Positions 35,390 through 48,290 of a stretch of DNA of 64,000 bases are shown here, piece after piece; the first letter of the stretch is position 1; each line of letters opens with the position of its first letter. The stretch covers positions 295,555,756-295,619,755 of the forward strand of contig CM077115.1 of the NCBI GenBank assembly GCA_039619475.1. Direction: 5' to 3'. The position numbers were made by a program, and so were the translations under genes. This DNA is from Icerya purchasi (Eukaryota; Arthropoda; Insecta; Hemiptera; Monophlebidae). The notes under the pieces are model-generated. The model made no database searches. It saw nothing but the letters and a program-made list of their open reading frames with translations, and had not been told where the DNA came from.

Positions 35390-38300
35390 CTTAGTAACTA
35401 GTCACGCAAAGCTGCTAGACCATCATGCAGTTTCATTCGTTCAAAAAGTGACTAAGTTTGCCATTATGATACGTGTCATTTGTTTCAAAAGACAAAGAAA
35501 AAACGCCCTTAAGCTTATGTTTAAAATGTACACGTATTTCTTTAAACATTTAAAACAGCCATTATCCGCAACTCGCCCAAAAGCGAACATCCTGTTTCCA
35601 TTCGGCTACAATTCATATTTTATTAACATCATTTTCAAGCAAAAAATACCGTAAAATTATCGGCAATTAATAATGTTTATAATAAATGTCTTTTTTTTTA
35701 AGCATTTATGTAAAAAAAGAATATTAAAAATACAAAATAACCTTCGAAAAAGAAAACAATTACTTCAGAGAACCGGACGAGTTTCCGATGAGTGCGAGAA
35801 AGAAAAAAAAAAAAAAAAAAAGGGATATTTACTAAATGGATCGGAAAACACGCTTTAAACGAACACAAAACCACTGACACGAATTTCCTCGAAGAATTAG
35901 CCTTCGCTATGTGTAAAATTGCTCGGCGTCAACCGTTCAGTGTACACAGTGCGGAAATTTTCAAACGCTTTCGCTCGGAAAATTGTCAAAATTATTAATC
36001 AGCTGCGAGAAAGGATAAATATTAGACGAGACAATAATCTGAGGATTAGAAAAACACTCTGGCTAAATATTAATCGGCGAGAAATGTAAATAAGAATCCG
36101 GATAATTAACGAAAAACAAGCGATCGCGTAAATTCTGACCAGGAGCATATAGATGCTGGCAGAGCATAAAGGATTTTGAGTAGTACAGGAAACGGCTGCG
36201 GAGGGGGAGGGGGAGAAAAGATTATAGACGCATTCGAAATAATTGGATTTGGTATATTGGAAGCCGTACATTAGTTACCTAGGCAACCAAGTTGCCGTTC
36301 GCGTATTTCTCCTCTCGATGGTACCGACGCACACGTAGTTGCAAAGACCGATTATTTCATAAAGGCAGCTTTAATTTTTTTTGATTCTCCTAAAATCTTC
36401 CATCTTGTAAAAATAGAGAATAATTAATAAATGCGAAGCTTCTTCAGATAATATTGCATAAAATATGTGCTGTAATATATTTACCGCGGGAACATACCAT
36501 CTTCACTATACTAAAAGCGAAAAAACAAATGTCAAACTGTGTAAATGTATAAAATTCCGAATTAAAAAAAAAAAAAAAAAAACAAAGAAAGAGAAAGGTC
36601 AGCAAAGATATAGAGAATATATTATCCGAATATCTGAGGGAAAACTAATTTAAAAATATCCAAGTGCATCGCCATTCATATGAACCGTAAAATATATCTT
36701 GTTTCTGAGAAGTTACCTATCTCTCGATAAAAACGAATCTCATATCAGACGGGGAAATGTTTATTTATTTATCAAAGAACAATGTCGTTCGCGCGTAGTA
36801 AAACTCTTATTACAATTTAACATCGTTACTATTTTCTATTTTTAAATACGGGATCGGCGGAATATGTACTTTTTTAAAAAAGACATTCCCGCTTTGTGTA
36901 CATTCAGTTTAAAATTTCAGCTTGACTCTCGCCCGTTTAATACCGTTTAAAGAAGATTCGAAATAAACGATTTTTTTGTCGTGTAACAAAATAAATGTTA
37001 ATTATTGTTGTAAAAAAAGTAATTTTAATCGGTGAAAATATAAAAATTAAAATATCCTGTATAGTTTGCAACGGGGCTCGGCCCCCTATTTTTTTAAAAA
37101 GGCAAATATTGTACTACGTTAATAAGACCGCACGATTTTATTCGCATAAATATATAACTTGTGTCGATGCGATGATAGCCGCTAGTACGGATTCTTAAAT
37201 AATCGGTGAGAAGGGGGGCTGAATTATCGAGCGGAGCGATTAAAATTTATTGTAAACGAAATAATCGTGTGCAAATAGCGAAGTCGTAAAGCATCATGAT
37301 AGACACACAGAAACAATTGGAATTACAGTTCTGTAATGATTAAAAGTTGAAGATTCTGATCAGTTTTAAATCGTACTAAGCGCTAAATTTGTACAACAAT
37401 AATATACGAAAAAATCAAACAATACAACGAAATATCATCTCCTGTTATTAGAGTTACCGACGGTTGTCCTATCAGCCTCGGTATTTTTTTTAAAAAATGT
37501 AAAAATGGATTTTTTATAAAAAAAAAAAAAAATCAATAAAAATGAACTCAACAATCCACTCTATGTAATAATTACAGAAAATAAGTATCAGCAGTCACGG
37601 TTTACATTAAACAATAAAAATAAATAAAAAAAAACAAAAAAAAAAAAAAAACAGTATCTAAGGTTCGTTTAATTCAGCCTTCTTTCAAAACAACGTTAGA
37701 CAATAAAACTATATGTTTAAATAATTGATCTGGTTACCTGCACATCACGTCCAAAAACGATGAAAATATTATATAGAAGATACAAAAATGATATTCATGG
37801 ATATCCTGAATTCTACAAGGGAAGATTTCCTTTTCTATAAAACGCAGTTCGATTCTACTAGTACATGTAGTGGAGGAAGAATGATCCCCTTTTTTTGCAT
37901 TCTTAAGAAAAAAGGTTCAATTACGATAACTTTAAATCGATATGGACATTGTGTGCCTTTGTAATTAAATCACGTTAACGTTATTTTATTAAATGAAAAA
38001 ATTTATAAATACGAATGTTTTTTTTACTGCTTTTATTTGATCAAAAACTGACTTTTTAAGTTTCATCTAATGGTTACTTTTCGAAATCGCTCCCATTTGA
38101 AATGATTTTTTTTTGGGAAAATCTCATTATCAGTTCTGAGCAGTAGTAGTAAAATAAGGTAAGAGGTTAATCGAAATGTAGATCAAAAAAAAAAGAAACA
38201 AACAATTATAGAACAACGATAGAACGATTTACGCGCAACATTACTAAATAACAAAGCAGTTATTATTGTAATTTTTATTAGTCTATTAGTTAAACAAGCA

Positions 38301-38456
38301 TAAAAAACCAGCTACCACAAAATTACAAGTATAGAAAAATTAAAAAAAAAAAAAAAAAAAGTTCTTACACGCCTCTTTATTTATTTTATAATTCTCTATT
38401 AACAAAACAAACGACGTGTTGGCACGTTAATTTTGTATTTGATTTTAAAATAACGA
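35390..38456. other. No recognisable gene
   Basis: AT-rich with many A runs (35804-35821, 36565-36583, 37519-37533, 37640-37653, 38341-38360). No exon, RNA or element is supported. Confidence 0.5.
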
Positions 38457-38612
38457 TTTTTTTTTTTTGAATGGAGGGAGGGCTTGCCAACCACAGAAGC
38501 ATTTTAATCCCAACGCAATGAGAATATTCAATACTTTTCAATGTGCGGGAGCGAAATTCGAACCAGGTTCTACTCGAACGAAACACCATTAGCCAATCAA
38601 ACACGCTACGGT
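38457..38612 (-). mobile_element. tRNA-derived SINE-like unit
   Basis: On the minus strand, a box-A-like TGGCTAATGG (38586-38595) is followed about 22 nt later by a box B, GGTTCGAATTT (38553-38563), the internal RNA polymerase III promoter layout of a tRNA head. About 80 bp of unrelated body follow, ending in a 13-base poly(A) tail (T run 38457-38469 on the + strand). It cannot fold as a complete tRNA, so a SINE is preferred over a tRNA gene. Target duplication was not found. Confidence 0.55.
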
Positions 38613-40574
38613 ACAGAGTTGGCTGAAAAAATATCTTTCCAGAAATTGCTCAAAAAAAAACATAATAAATAACTAAAAGGAACATTTAAATTTTACAAAT
38701 GAATCATATTTATATATAAGGATGATAAAGGGACACATTTAGTAAAATTCGCAAATCTTCAACATCATTCAATTATACAGTTCCGAATAGTGTTAACTTT
38801 ATTACAAACAATGTATATCCGAAAATTATTTAATATGTAAATCAGGTCAAGGAAAGACACACAAAATCCCAATTAGAAAAGAAAACAAATTTTACCCCGA
38901 TGACGTCAGATGAGGATAATGTGGAAAAAAAAGGGAGTAAATAAATGACGCGTAATGTGAAATCATCTTGCAAATGGAAAGTACTCCTTGTTTCTTTGTA
39001 AAAATATTAAATGGTCGCGTGAATTACGTCAATACATCCGCTAATAAATGAAGGAAATGTAATAATCAAAGTCCACTACTATTTCCCGGTCAAGTGAAAA
39101 CGTTTCCGTAAATTATCGAATTTCTGAAGTCAACGGCCAACGCGGTCGAGGTAATTGATCCGAGCTACATTTTCCTCCTTTCGATGATGTTGCTAAAATA
39201 ATTTAGATGATCTAATATACATTGTTATTGCGTTCAATCATACTTTCAGATTTTTTCAGTTACGCGGGAAACTCTTATTCCGTACTGTTTCGATGTTGCT
39301 ACATAAAAGTCCGATTATGCACCGAGCAATTCGAGATATAAATAAAATTCATCTCCGTCGCAATACCGAAAATTGTTAACTAAATAAAATCACATGGTCA
39401 CGATGAAATAGGCTGTGTATCTGCGAAACACCTTTGTTATTTATGTACGCGCGTATATTCTTCGGAAATGTAATTAGCAGAGGTAGAATCTTGAATATAA
39501 AACGTTATGTGCGATAAATGCGCGGTGCTGCGTGTATAAGAGGCTGGGAAAATTGTAAAGTTAAATGATTAAAAAAAGTTCAGCAAAAGCTAAAAATTAC
39601 GACGAGAAAGTAAAAATAAATCGTTTTTAATAGCTTAATTAGGGGTGGGGTGGGGGGGACAGCGCTGCTCTTTCATTAAATATTTGAACCGGCTGAATAT
39701 AAGTGTATTCTCGATCGATATCCTCAATATGAAATATGAAGGGTCGTCGTCCAGTTTGCCCAGATAAACTGTAATCAGTTTTTGATATTTCAGCCGCTAT
39801 TTATAATCTGGCCATTGATAAAAACAAGCTGCCTCTGTTTCTCCTTATTAGGCAATTTGATTCTTCGTCCGTGATGCAGAATATAGCCGTAAGCCGATAC
39901 CTGTCAGCGACGTACTATTATTGGCCGAACTGGTCGAGAAAAGAAATGGCCAATAATTTGCGAGAAGCGGTTCCACAAAACGATTCGCAAGCCCTTCGGC
40001 AGCTTCAGAAAATTATACGTCTACCTCAGCAGCAGCCGATGATATCATCGGCCGTCTTTACACAACAATGTGTTTTTTGGTCGCTGGTTAACGTGTCCGA
40101 TTTTTTGTTTTCTTTTTCAAAGATAAATTACGTACGCACCTCGTCAAGAACATATACCATTCTGCTTTAAAATCCGGGGCCGCTCGCTCTTGGACAATTT
40201 CCACCCAACTTATACCATTTAAACCCGATATAAATACCATTTAAACCATCATCAGTCGTGCGATAATGAAACAACAAACAAAAGCAAAAAGGAATTCGTT
40301 GAAAACATACAAAAAATCGTGCTTTCGCTGAATTTACAAAAAAAAAAAACAAAAAAAAAAAACAAAAAAAAACACTGCTGCAACGTGCTTGAAATGATAA
40401 ACATACCGTTGTATCGCAAACGCGAGAACAGCTCTTCATTAACAGTCGTCTCATCAGACCCCATATGCAGACTGGCAAACTACTTGCACAAACTCCCATC
40501 GTCTACTACCACAGTCCATAATATTACACTTTTACAGTAATTCGATTGACTCAGTCCTCCTTCCGCTGCCGTCG
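38613..40574. other. No recognisable gene
   Basis: AT-rich interval with a G-rich patch at 39641-39659 and A-rich low complexity at 40336-40373. The open frame 39871-40170 has no recognised motif, and a Q-rich stretch within it (LPQQQP) is not diagnostic. Confidence 0.4.
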
Positions 40575-40656
40575 TAACCTTAGTTAATCTTAGTTAACCT
40601 TAATTAACCTTAGTTCATCTTAGTTAATCTCAGTTCATCTTAGTTAATCTTAGTTT
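40575..40656. repeat. 10-bp minisatellite (TAGTTAATCT)n
   Basis: About eight head-to-tail decamers with small variants (TAGTTAACCT, TAGTTCATCT, CAGTTCATCT). Seven full units run from 40581 to 40650 in perfect 10-bp register. Confidence 0.9.
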
Positions 40657-43074
40657 TCAAATTTCATTTTTAGCATTACGCACACACCTGATCTGTATTG
40701 AGATTGCGCCTTGCTCTAGTGTGTCTTAACTAATTAAAACAATAACCGCGTGCAACAAAAATATCATTCGCCGATCGTAATACAGGACTACCTTCAAATG
40801 ATGATTAATCACCGTCAACAATAACTCTGCATTATAATAAATCACTCGAACACAAAACGGATTAAATTTACCGAATCTAAAGCAGTTTTTTAGCATATCG
40901 GCCTTTTGTCGACTTTTAATTTGCAAAATCAACAAATTCGCTTTACATATCACAATAGCTGTAACCCTTTTTTTTGCAATAATGTTAAAAGCGAACAAAC
41001 TGCCGACATATTACATCGATGCAATTAACAGCTGATCTGGAAAATTACGTGTCGCGAATCTTCTTTCCTTCAAGTATGTTCAATCGGTTGATTATGAAAA
41101 ATCCTTGTATTCGCCCATTTACTTCGTACCTCGGTTTTCGTGCTTGGTCTACCTGGTGCTGACTTTCGTCGTTGTTCCTTCCAGTTATTATTACGATCCA
41201 ATATCATTTTAGTTCAGCACTTTTCTTGGTAGTTTTCCTTCTTTTTACGTTCCGTTCTACGCCACGTCCACATCTAAGCGCGTTCAGCTTTCGTCGTGCA
41301 TTACGTTCCAGCCGCTTAAAGTTATTCCTTAGATAAAAATTTTTCGCGTGTCTGAGGCCACATTTTTAAACGTCAGCAGTTCCTTTAGTAAATAATCTTA
41401 TGACTGGTACGATTTTCTTACAGCGACGTAGGATCCCTCCGGCTCTATTTGTGTATTCTTATATGTTGCCGACTCCTTCAAGTGAAATGTCGGTTTTGTT
41501 GTCTTTTTCGGTTTCTCAGCCCAAACCAGTATTTAAGAGTTTTCTTAACAGTTCTGTTCACCTGCGTTTTCAGTTCGACTTTTTCTTTTTACTTGTTTTT
41601 CCCCTAGGCTCGAAAATAGTAGCAATTAGGAGTCACGGGGAATGGAACTTGACTAAGAACGCTGTACCAAGGATCGAGAGGCAGTGACAAACAATGTCAA
41701 TAAATGCGAATGCATCCTAAACAGAGAAGGAATGACATTGCTGAACGAAAAGGAGCGACTTTTGTAACCCTTGCTTGTTTTCAAAAACTAGTATACTACC
41801 ATCATTCGCTAGCATCGTAGGGGGTAACATATTTTTTTCTAAAAGACTCATTCACAGTATTTGCTAGTTCACCACACTAAACAGTATAATAGAAAGTTGA
41901 TAAATCGCATTTTCGTTTTTCATCTCTGCTCACAACGTATGTACACGACACGACACTATTGTATCATCGGGATGTTTCATTTAGCGTTTGCAATGTGAGA
42001 CTTTTTGGTTTCCGTTGTCGAAAGCTCTAAAACGGCATTCGCAGTGTTTCTTAATTGAAACTTATTCCACGTTCTATTATTAAACGTAGAAAAGAGTTTA
42101 ATGGGTTATATTAAAGGAACCGAAAAAAAAAAGAAAAAAATCAAATGCTTTGCGAACTGATGAATAAAATTGTTTCATTTTCATAGCCAAAAAAGGGGCC
42201 ATAAAAAGCACACATTACGATTGTCCGTTTTTAATCGATATCCCAGTTTTAATAGGCTTTCGCATTCCATCTCGTAGCTAAAAAGTAAAAGAAAAGAAAT
42301 CAGCGACAGATAATTTCGAACGGGTTTTTTTTTTTTTTATTCGCCTTCATACGGTACATGTTTATCTGCCGGCACGCAATTTGAATTTTAATCGATTTCT
42401 CGAGCAATTCCTAAAATCAACCCGCATGCACATTCGATAGAAATGCTTTTTTTCTTAAAAATTGGCGTACTAGTGTCTTCGGTCACATTTTTAAAAAATG
42501 CACTTTACCGGAAGAATGAGAGAGGTAGTCATTCAGCAGCCAGACACGGCGCCAGAAAATGCCCTTTAACCCGAATATTAAGCATAATTAAGATAAAAAA
42601 AAAGGGAAAGTTTTATCGTTTAAAAGATTTTTAATCATATTAATAAATGGCTTTTCTTTCCGCTCAACTTCTCCCATTTAATGCAAATCAGATTAAACGG
42701 ACGGAATGTTTCGTAGTAAAACATTTTACGAAACATTTTACATTTCAGCTGACTCTTTCAATATGAACACGGCCAATTCTTTTTCGGGGTAATCATCCAT
42801 CCCTTTTTCGCTCTGATTAAGTCATTCTTTTCGATACACATTTTTGTCCCCCACACACAATTCATCTACGCGCTATAGCTCTGCATTCTTTCTGCAACCT
42901 CTCTGCGCCATTCAATCTCGTCGAAAAAATGAACCGTTTTCTTTTTTATAAATATTCGCCGATTCAAACGTTTCCACTATCCCGCGTTCAGCTTCCATAA
43001 AAAAAAAAAAATAAATAAATAAATAAATAAATCGTTGTCAGCAACGGACACATGTCCAAACTGAACAGATCTAC

Positions 43075-43110
<36 letters not shown>

Positions 43111-45504
43111 GTACCGCTGATTATCGAAAATAACTTGTTCTTCTAGCCTCTTTTGTTTTTTTTTTTGTTTTTTTTTTGGCTTTCTGTACGTTTCACATAT
43201 GTGTCTTTAACTTTTTGATCAATCTAAGCAGTTACAAGCCGAGAGAACAAGAAAGAGCAGACTGTTTCTGTAGAGAAGGCAATTTTCCTGAATGTTTTTC
43301 AAAAACCCGTTCCTAGTCAGTAAGAAACACGGACTGCCCCAGAATCTGAATAGCATAGACACGACGAATTCGAATATTTATCTTCGTACAATGTTATACA
43401 GAGGGGAAGGGGGTAATAGACGGACGACTGAAAAAAATAATGGAGACACGCGCGCCGAACATATTTACACTATACTACTCTGCTGCTCAGTTAGGTATTA
43501 TCGGTAAAAATATTTTATCAGCGTTTACCAGGAAAATAAAATAATAATTTAGTCAAAATAACGCGGACGCGCGCTGATATTTATTAAAAATAATTTTAAA
43601 TCGCTAGTTTTTAACAATTTTCACCGGGAAAAAAAAAAAGCGTAAAATTTACCGATGTGCCTACATACACTGGTGTTTGCAGTGATGGTAGGAAGAGCGA
43701 CTATCGTGGAAACAGTTATTTTCCAACGAACAGGGATTAAAGTGAAACGGCAAAGATACTAGGGGGAAGCCGATTCAGTAAACGGGGACACATGTATAGC
43801 AGAAGTTCAGACATTGCAATATTGAAGTAGAAAACGGTCTGCATCATCTGCTTGCACTACGTTCCGTCTAAAAGAATATTGAACTTTTAATGGTATATTA
43901 GAAGTTATCTAGCGAAGCAGCCGATATATCTGCCAGTCAAGACAGATTTCGGCATCTGGCAAAATGAAAAGGGTGAAATCGGTATGTAAATAGACAGAGC
44001 ATCGTAAAAGAAGAAGAAGAAGAAGAAAAAGTTGACGGATCGTGAACGAATTCAGCGGTGGCTGCAGCGGCAGGGGGAAGAACAGAGTTCAAAAATGACA
44101 TATTCAAATATCTCTGCTGACACGGTGACTGGTTAATTTGAACGGTAATATAGCTAAGAAAGCGCTGTTTTGCGATTTCTTGTTTGTATAATTTCAAGAG
44201 AGTGCATTCTTCATAAAAGGTGCGAAGTACAGCGGAATTGCTGAACACGAATAGCTGAGCAATTCGCGTAGACAGGAGGCTTGGGAGAACATCGACAAAA
44301 GTGTACGAATTTCTTCAATAATTACTTGCGAATTTTTAACGAAATTTAACAAAGCTTATTGCAACAGTTTCTGAGCAATAATCCGGACAGGTGTCGAAAT
44401 TGCAAAGTAGAGAACGGTGTTTCTTTTTCTTTTTAATTTTCAACGCGAGTATTTATTGAGCTAAATCATCGAAGGATTTTTCGGTTTTCCTGAAACTTCA
44501 GTAATTACCTGTAAATTCAAACTTAACAACTTCTCATTACCAGAGTATACACGCGCAAAAAGTAAAATTTACCGCAGTGTAACCAGTTTACGTTTAGGCG
44601 GTACAAGAAGAGTTTATCTACACACACTTCCCATTTAAAGAAAATATCATTAATTCCTTACAAAATCGTCGCAAGTTAACCGCGATTAGTGGTTTAGTGG
44701 TATGATCCAGATGTTGTGCAAAGGCCCCCATCAATCATTATGTTTGAGACTAGCGCAGGAAAATTTATTATTTTTTATATTAATTTTTTTTCCCCCTTCA
44801 ATTAACGTTATTTAATAAAAACTTTTCGTTATTCCGCCATGACACTTATCCATTTCAAACTTTTCCAAATATATTGTTTGCTGATGTATTTTTTTGAATT
44901 GTCTAGATGTTAAAATTTTATTCTCTATTATATATATATATCTTTTATTTGTATATGTGGCGATATTTTCGAAAGTTTGTTCTACCTTTAATTCATTTTT
45001 GATTGCAAATACTGTCATATGGTTTTCTATTTCTAAGTAAATACCTGTTCAAATTTCTCTAATTATGAACACCTGTTTTCCAATTTCAAGAACTTGGGTT
45101 CTCAGGACAGTTAAACTGACAAAAAAATTTGAATTTTTTTTTTAGACCTGCCATAGAAGATTGCTGATATTACGAAAACTGTATTTTGTTGGATTTTTCC
45201 AAGTTTTAAAAAATTTCGGGAAAGTGTAATAATAACTTTTAATAGAATGTTAAACCATGTCCCCCCCCTCCGCTAATACGGTCTTAATGCTGACACACAA
45301 TTATTATATATTTATATTTAGCAGAATAAAAACATTAAAACCAACATAAAAGTAGAGATTGTTAATCTTAGACAGCTGTGAAATATTTGGTTTACATACA
45401 TTAATATCGTTTCGCTGATATTTGTAATTATTTCATTAGTGACAATGTCTCTTTTGTTTTATTTTTCTTTCTTTTCTTTTTTTTTTTTTATCTATGTAAA
45501 ACAT
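40657..45504. other. No recognisable gene; simple repeats
   Basis: Includes (AAAT)n at 43010-43032, (ATA)n at 43076-43110 and a TATA tract at 44928-44941. A patch at about 41690-41765 (ILNREGMTLLNEKERL) faintly recalls the endonuclease-RT linker of some non-LTR elements but is too short to call. GTGGTTTAGTGGTATGATCC near 44692-44711 resembles a tRNA 5' half, without a matching T-arm or acceptor stem. Confidence 0.4.
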
Positions 45505-45916
45505 AAAATGCTTTTTTACAAAAAATAAATACCGACTTCAAGGTTTATTATAAAAATTTAAAAATGCACTAAAAAGTAAAAAATAATTACTCCCGATAAA
45601 ATATATATATCAGAGTGATATAACTTAAGGTGATATCGTAATTCTTATACAACATTAACTTTTTGGAGTTGGAATTAAATTCATGTTAGGAACAATTTAA
45701 TCAACATTTAATGCAGTTTTTAATTATTCTTTTAATATGAATTTGATGCCAACTCCAAAAAATTAATGTTGTATAAGAATTACGATATCACCTTAAGTTA
45801 TATCACTCTGATATATATATTTTATCGGGAGTAATTATTTTTTACTTTTTAGTGCATTTTTAAATTTTTATAATAAACCTTGAAGTCGGTATTTATTTTT
45901 TGTAAAAAAGCATTTT
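45505..45916. repeat. Large inverted repeat, two 180-bp arms
   Basis: The left arm 45505-45684 is nearly the exact reverse complement of the right arm 45737-45916, with a 52-bp spacer. Only a few mismatches are visible near the inner ends, such as GGAATTAAATTCAT against GGCATCAAATTCAT. Each arm contains ACCGACTTCAAGG or its complement and TGATATCGTAATTCTTATAC or its complement. A transcript through it would form a long hairpin. It lies at the left side of a larger dispersed element. Confidence 0.9.
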
Positions 45917-46308
45917 ATTTTTTACTTTTTAGTGCATTTTTATTCAATTAAATTAAAACATTTATTTCCACGGTAAAAACACCAAAAGCTACATTTCCAT
46001 GGTAATTTGGCAAATTTATAGTATTTTAAGTCAAAAATCTAATCCGACGGTGAAAAAAATCGTGAATGAAAAGCATCCAAAAAGCTTCAATCTCCCGCAT
46101 TATTAAGGATAACTCAAAAACTATCGGTCGGACCTTGATCAAATTTAAATGGGACCACATGACAAACGCCACCTTTCAAATAAAAGAAGAATCATCAAAA
46201 TCGGTTCATCTAGAAGAAAGTTCTGTGGTAACACACATAAAAAAAAAAAAAAAAAAAAAAAAATACAGTCGAATTGAATACCTCCTCCTTTTTTGAAGTC
46301 GGTTAAAA
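45527..46308. mobile_element. Fold-back/MITE-type element with ACCGACTTCAA ends
   Basis: The left end TACCGACTTCAA (45530-45541) and the right end TTGAAGTCGGTTA (46293-46305) are inverted copies. The right part contains ACTATCGGTCGGACCTTGAT, then AAATGGGACCACATGACAAA, an A run (46239-46262) and CCTCCTCC just before the terminal motif. I recognise this arrangement as a repeat found widely in insect genomes, but I cannot assign its superfamily. No transposase is encoded. The inner inverted repeat (45505-45916) makes the left half unusual. Confidence 0.6.
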
Positions 46309-47909
46309 ATAGCTTATGCTAAGTAATAATTTTAAAGAAAACGTTCAAATTCGTTATTTTGAAAACATCGCATACTTAAATTAAGTACATTTTTTACTTC
46401 TAATTTATTTAACAAAGAGTTATTATTTAATAACGGTACATTTGTTTCAATTTTCCAACCTTTTGCTTAAAACTAAAAGTTATACTATTACACTTATTAT
46501 ATAAACATGGATTTTAAATACTTTCGATTTTTTTTATTCACACTGAATTTATTTATTGCAAGAAGGAGTACGTATTTCATAAAATCTAAACACGTTAGAT
46601 AATATTGTAAATTTGTAAATTTGAAAATATACGAGTATTTTTCATTATTATTCTTTATAATTAACAAAACCATAGAACCATAAACGCAATTAATAAAAAC
46701 TATAAATAATTAGTTTCGATTAAAATACAACTATAGTCATTAAAATAAGCGTTAAAAAAATAAGTCTTACTTTTTTGCTTGATATAACCGGACATAAATT
46801 AGCAAGTAAAATTTAACAATTACTAGTTATATATTTATAATTTATTAACACTGTGTTCATAGGTATTTGTGATTTTACTAATTATATAAATAATAGAAGA
46901 TTAACACAATTTGTTAGACTATGAATCAACTTAGGGCGGTTTTCATATACCCCCCCCCCTCCCCCAAAAAAAGCCATTAATTATTTAATTAATATAGCAA
47001 CAAGAATGAATATGTAATCATATTAAATAATATTAACTGGAAAAGAAAATATATACAATCGGTCCCCGATATAAATTAGGGGAAGAAATATGTTGTGAAA
47101 GTCGGATAAATCGAAATCACCGGGAGCGCAACGGCGTCCGTACTTATGTCGCCGGTAAGTTGCATGCAACAAACATATAAATTCATATTAAAACTGGCAG
47201 GAAAAATTTGCTAATTATTAAGTACACCAGATATATGTTGTTTAATAGTTCTTTGAACGGCCTAAAATTTTCACAAAACTGTTGGACCTTCTGACGAATC
47301 GATGAAGGAGATCACAGTGTCAATCGCTTCTCGCATAGTAGAGAGGTAGTCCATTATTTCGAAAGTACACGAAGACCGACTGTAATACGAAAAATAGAAA
47401 AAGCCGACAAAACACGTTTCCCCATATTGGTTTTAGAACCGAGTTTCTGAATGGCATTTGTCGAACATCGTGTACCACTAGACTATTGTTGCAATCCATA
47501 AAACTATTCAAATAATCACTGACAAATAACGAATAATGAATAACTACTGAAAACCCGGGTAATCGGATAATAACATATCGTAATTGATGAATTTAATATC
47601 GAATAACGAATAAATTAATCATTATTGCCATGCGCGTGTTATTCAATTTAATCGAATAAAAATTTTCTAACTTCAATTTAAAAGTTACAAAAACATGCCC
47701 AAAAAATATAATAATAAGCGAATACTGTGCAAAGTACTAATTCGTTAATTGTACGTGATCTCTACAATTTTTATCATGTCAAACGGTGTAATTCGGCTCA
47801 ACATGAACAGAGATTAATGTAAATTTGCTTCCGACAAACACACTGGAACAGGTAAATTTGATTCGTTATTTAATAACAATACAGACGCTGATTGTCGTTC
47901 ACTTTTCAG
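46309..47909. other. Upstream intron or intergenic DNA of the transporter
   Basis: AT-rich, with a C-rich run at 46951-46965. The last bases carry a pyrimidine-rich tract ending in TTTTCAG (47903-47909), used as the 3' splice site of the next exon. No first coding exon was recognised here or further upstream. Confidence 0.5.
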
Positions 47910-48290
47910 GTGTGTGCTGTTTTGGCAGTATCCTTAGGCACATTCGCTGCTGGCCTCGGCAAAGGATACAGCTCTCCGGCCATCGCATCCCTGCAAGACA
48001 CCCAGCCAGCGGCTAATCTATCAGGCAACATTACTGCTTCGTCGCCGGAATTGACGGTGACCTCACAGCAAGCTTCCTGGGTGGCCAGTCTGTCGTTCCT
48101 AGGAGCACTGTTCGGTGCTATATTCAGCGGTGTAGCCATGAAGTTCGGTCGAAGGAATGTACTTCTAGCTGTTTCCGTGCCGTTTTCCGGTTCTTGGATG
48201 CTTACCGCGATTGCTTTCAATGTCGAAATGATGTACGCCACCAGTTTCATCGGAGGATTTTGTTGCGCGATAGTGCTCACCGTTTCTCAA
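47910..48290 (+). CDS. Tret1-like sugar transporter, N-terminal half exon
   Basis: A 381-bp exon (127 codons, phase 0 at both ends) between acceptor TTTTCAG and donor GTAATT. It encodes helix 1 (VCAVLAVSLGTFAAGLGKGY), a luminal/extracellular loop with two N-glycosylation sequons (NLS, NIT), helix 2 (QASWVASLSFLGALFGAIFS), the MFS signature KFGRRN in the loop between helices 2 and 3, helix 3 (VLLAVSVPFSGSWMLTAI) and most of helix 4 (ATSFIGGFCCAIVLTVSQ). This is the layout of SLC2-type facilitators, closest in style to insect facilitated trehalose/hexose transporters of the plasma membrane. The N-terminal cytosolic tail and start codon lie in an upstream exon not found. Read-through past the donor stops at about 48345, supporting the splice. 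High GC compared with its flanks. Confidence 0.88.

Noticed and set aside
41690..41765. Possible non-LTR linker peptide (ILNREGMTLLNEKERL)
   Set aside because: Too short and without flanking RT or endonuclease motifs.
44692..44752. tRNA-like 5' half (GTGGTTTAGTGGTATGATCC)
   Set aside because: No matching T-arm, acceptor stem or plausible anticodon arm, so not called as a tRNA gene.
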